Of a stretch of 64,000 nucleotides of DNA, positions 63,323 to 64,000 are shown in pieces. The position numbers and the translations under genes were made by a program. The notes under the pieces were generated by a model, which saw only the letters and a list, made by a program, of their open reading frames with translations, was not told the origin of the DNA and did not search any database. Where the stretch lies: contig CAVWLB010000001.1 of assembly GCA_963755695.1 (NCBI GenBank), positions 930,001 through 994,000 on the forward strand. Reading direction: 5' to 3'. How positions within the stretch are numbered: the first letter of the stretch is position 1; each line of letters starts with the position of its first letter. Origin of the DNA: QHWT01 sp963755695. Its GTDB lineage: Bacteria > Acidobacteriota > Vicinamibacteria > Vicinamibacterales > 2-12-FULL-66-21.

Positions 63323-64000
<678 letters not shown>

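Overview
The window looks like a chromosomal segment of an Acidobacteriota bacterium, probably of the Vicinamibacteria type. The evidence is high GC content, five long duplicated orphan permeases of the MacB/FtsX type (the ADOP family, typical of Acidobacteria), Oar-like TonB-dependent receptors with an N-terminal carboxypeptidase-regulatory-like domain, CRTAC1-like FG-GAP/ASPIC proteins, a DUF5916 barrel protein and many secreted GMC, PQQ and glycosidase enzymes. No rRNA, CRISPR array or prophage was seen.

Layout. 1-5.5 kb: a TPR protein and two overlapping FG-GAP/ASPIC (CRTAC1-like) genes. 5.6-9.3 kb: a lipoprotein with two CYW-type repeats, facing a secreted glycoside hydrolase. 9.5-19 kb: two TonB-dependent receptors broken by many single-base insertions. 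The second leads an operon with a GMC oxidoreductase and a gluconate 2-dehydrogenase subunit-3-like protein. 19-23.3 kb: heptamer repeat arrays, a small secreted protein, a DUF5916 protein, tRNA-Arg(TCT) and a ZIP-like transporter. 23.5-27.9 kb: a signalling operon in which a nucleotide-transporter-like/HEAT membrane protein precedes one polypeptide joining a receiver, a degenerate NtrC-type AAA+ domain and a Hanks-type Ser/Thr kinase. 28-31 kb: a large glucosidase. 31.1-32.9 kb: four small same-strand cassettes (VOC, NTF2-like, truncated NTF2-like, VOC) separated by attC-like sites, with no integrase, that is a CALIN. 32.9-41.2 kb: a beta-helix protein, a TIM-barrel isomerase, a cytochrome c/PQQ dehydrogenase followed by a 130-bp tandem repeat, an ADOP permease and a membrane protein. 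41.3-44.5 kb: an AdaA-AlkA fusion and an IS110-family element. 44.5-50.1 kb: a tightly packed operon for oxalyl-CoA synthetase, a PanE-like reductase, an OFA-family carrier and malate synthase, which together can be read as oxalate uptake and assimilation to malate. 50.2-57.1 kb: a GNAT, secreted unknowns, a Tat-exported FAD oxidase, a degenerate receiver/HATPase protein, an ADOP permease and a DUF1579 protein. 57.1-64 kb: three more ADOP permeases, an ADOP remnant, and a four-helix-bundle gene bracketed by inverted octamer arrays.

The assembly appears to carry an error class dominated by +1 insertions. It is concentrated in the two TonB receptors, one ADOP gene and the kinase/transporter operon, while neighbouring genes are clean. 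I treat most of those genes as probably intact in the organism. The most interesting items are the compact oxalate operon, the receiver-AAA+-kinase fusion, the integrase-less cassette array, and the repeat-bracketed four-helix-bundle unit.
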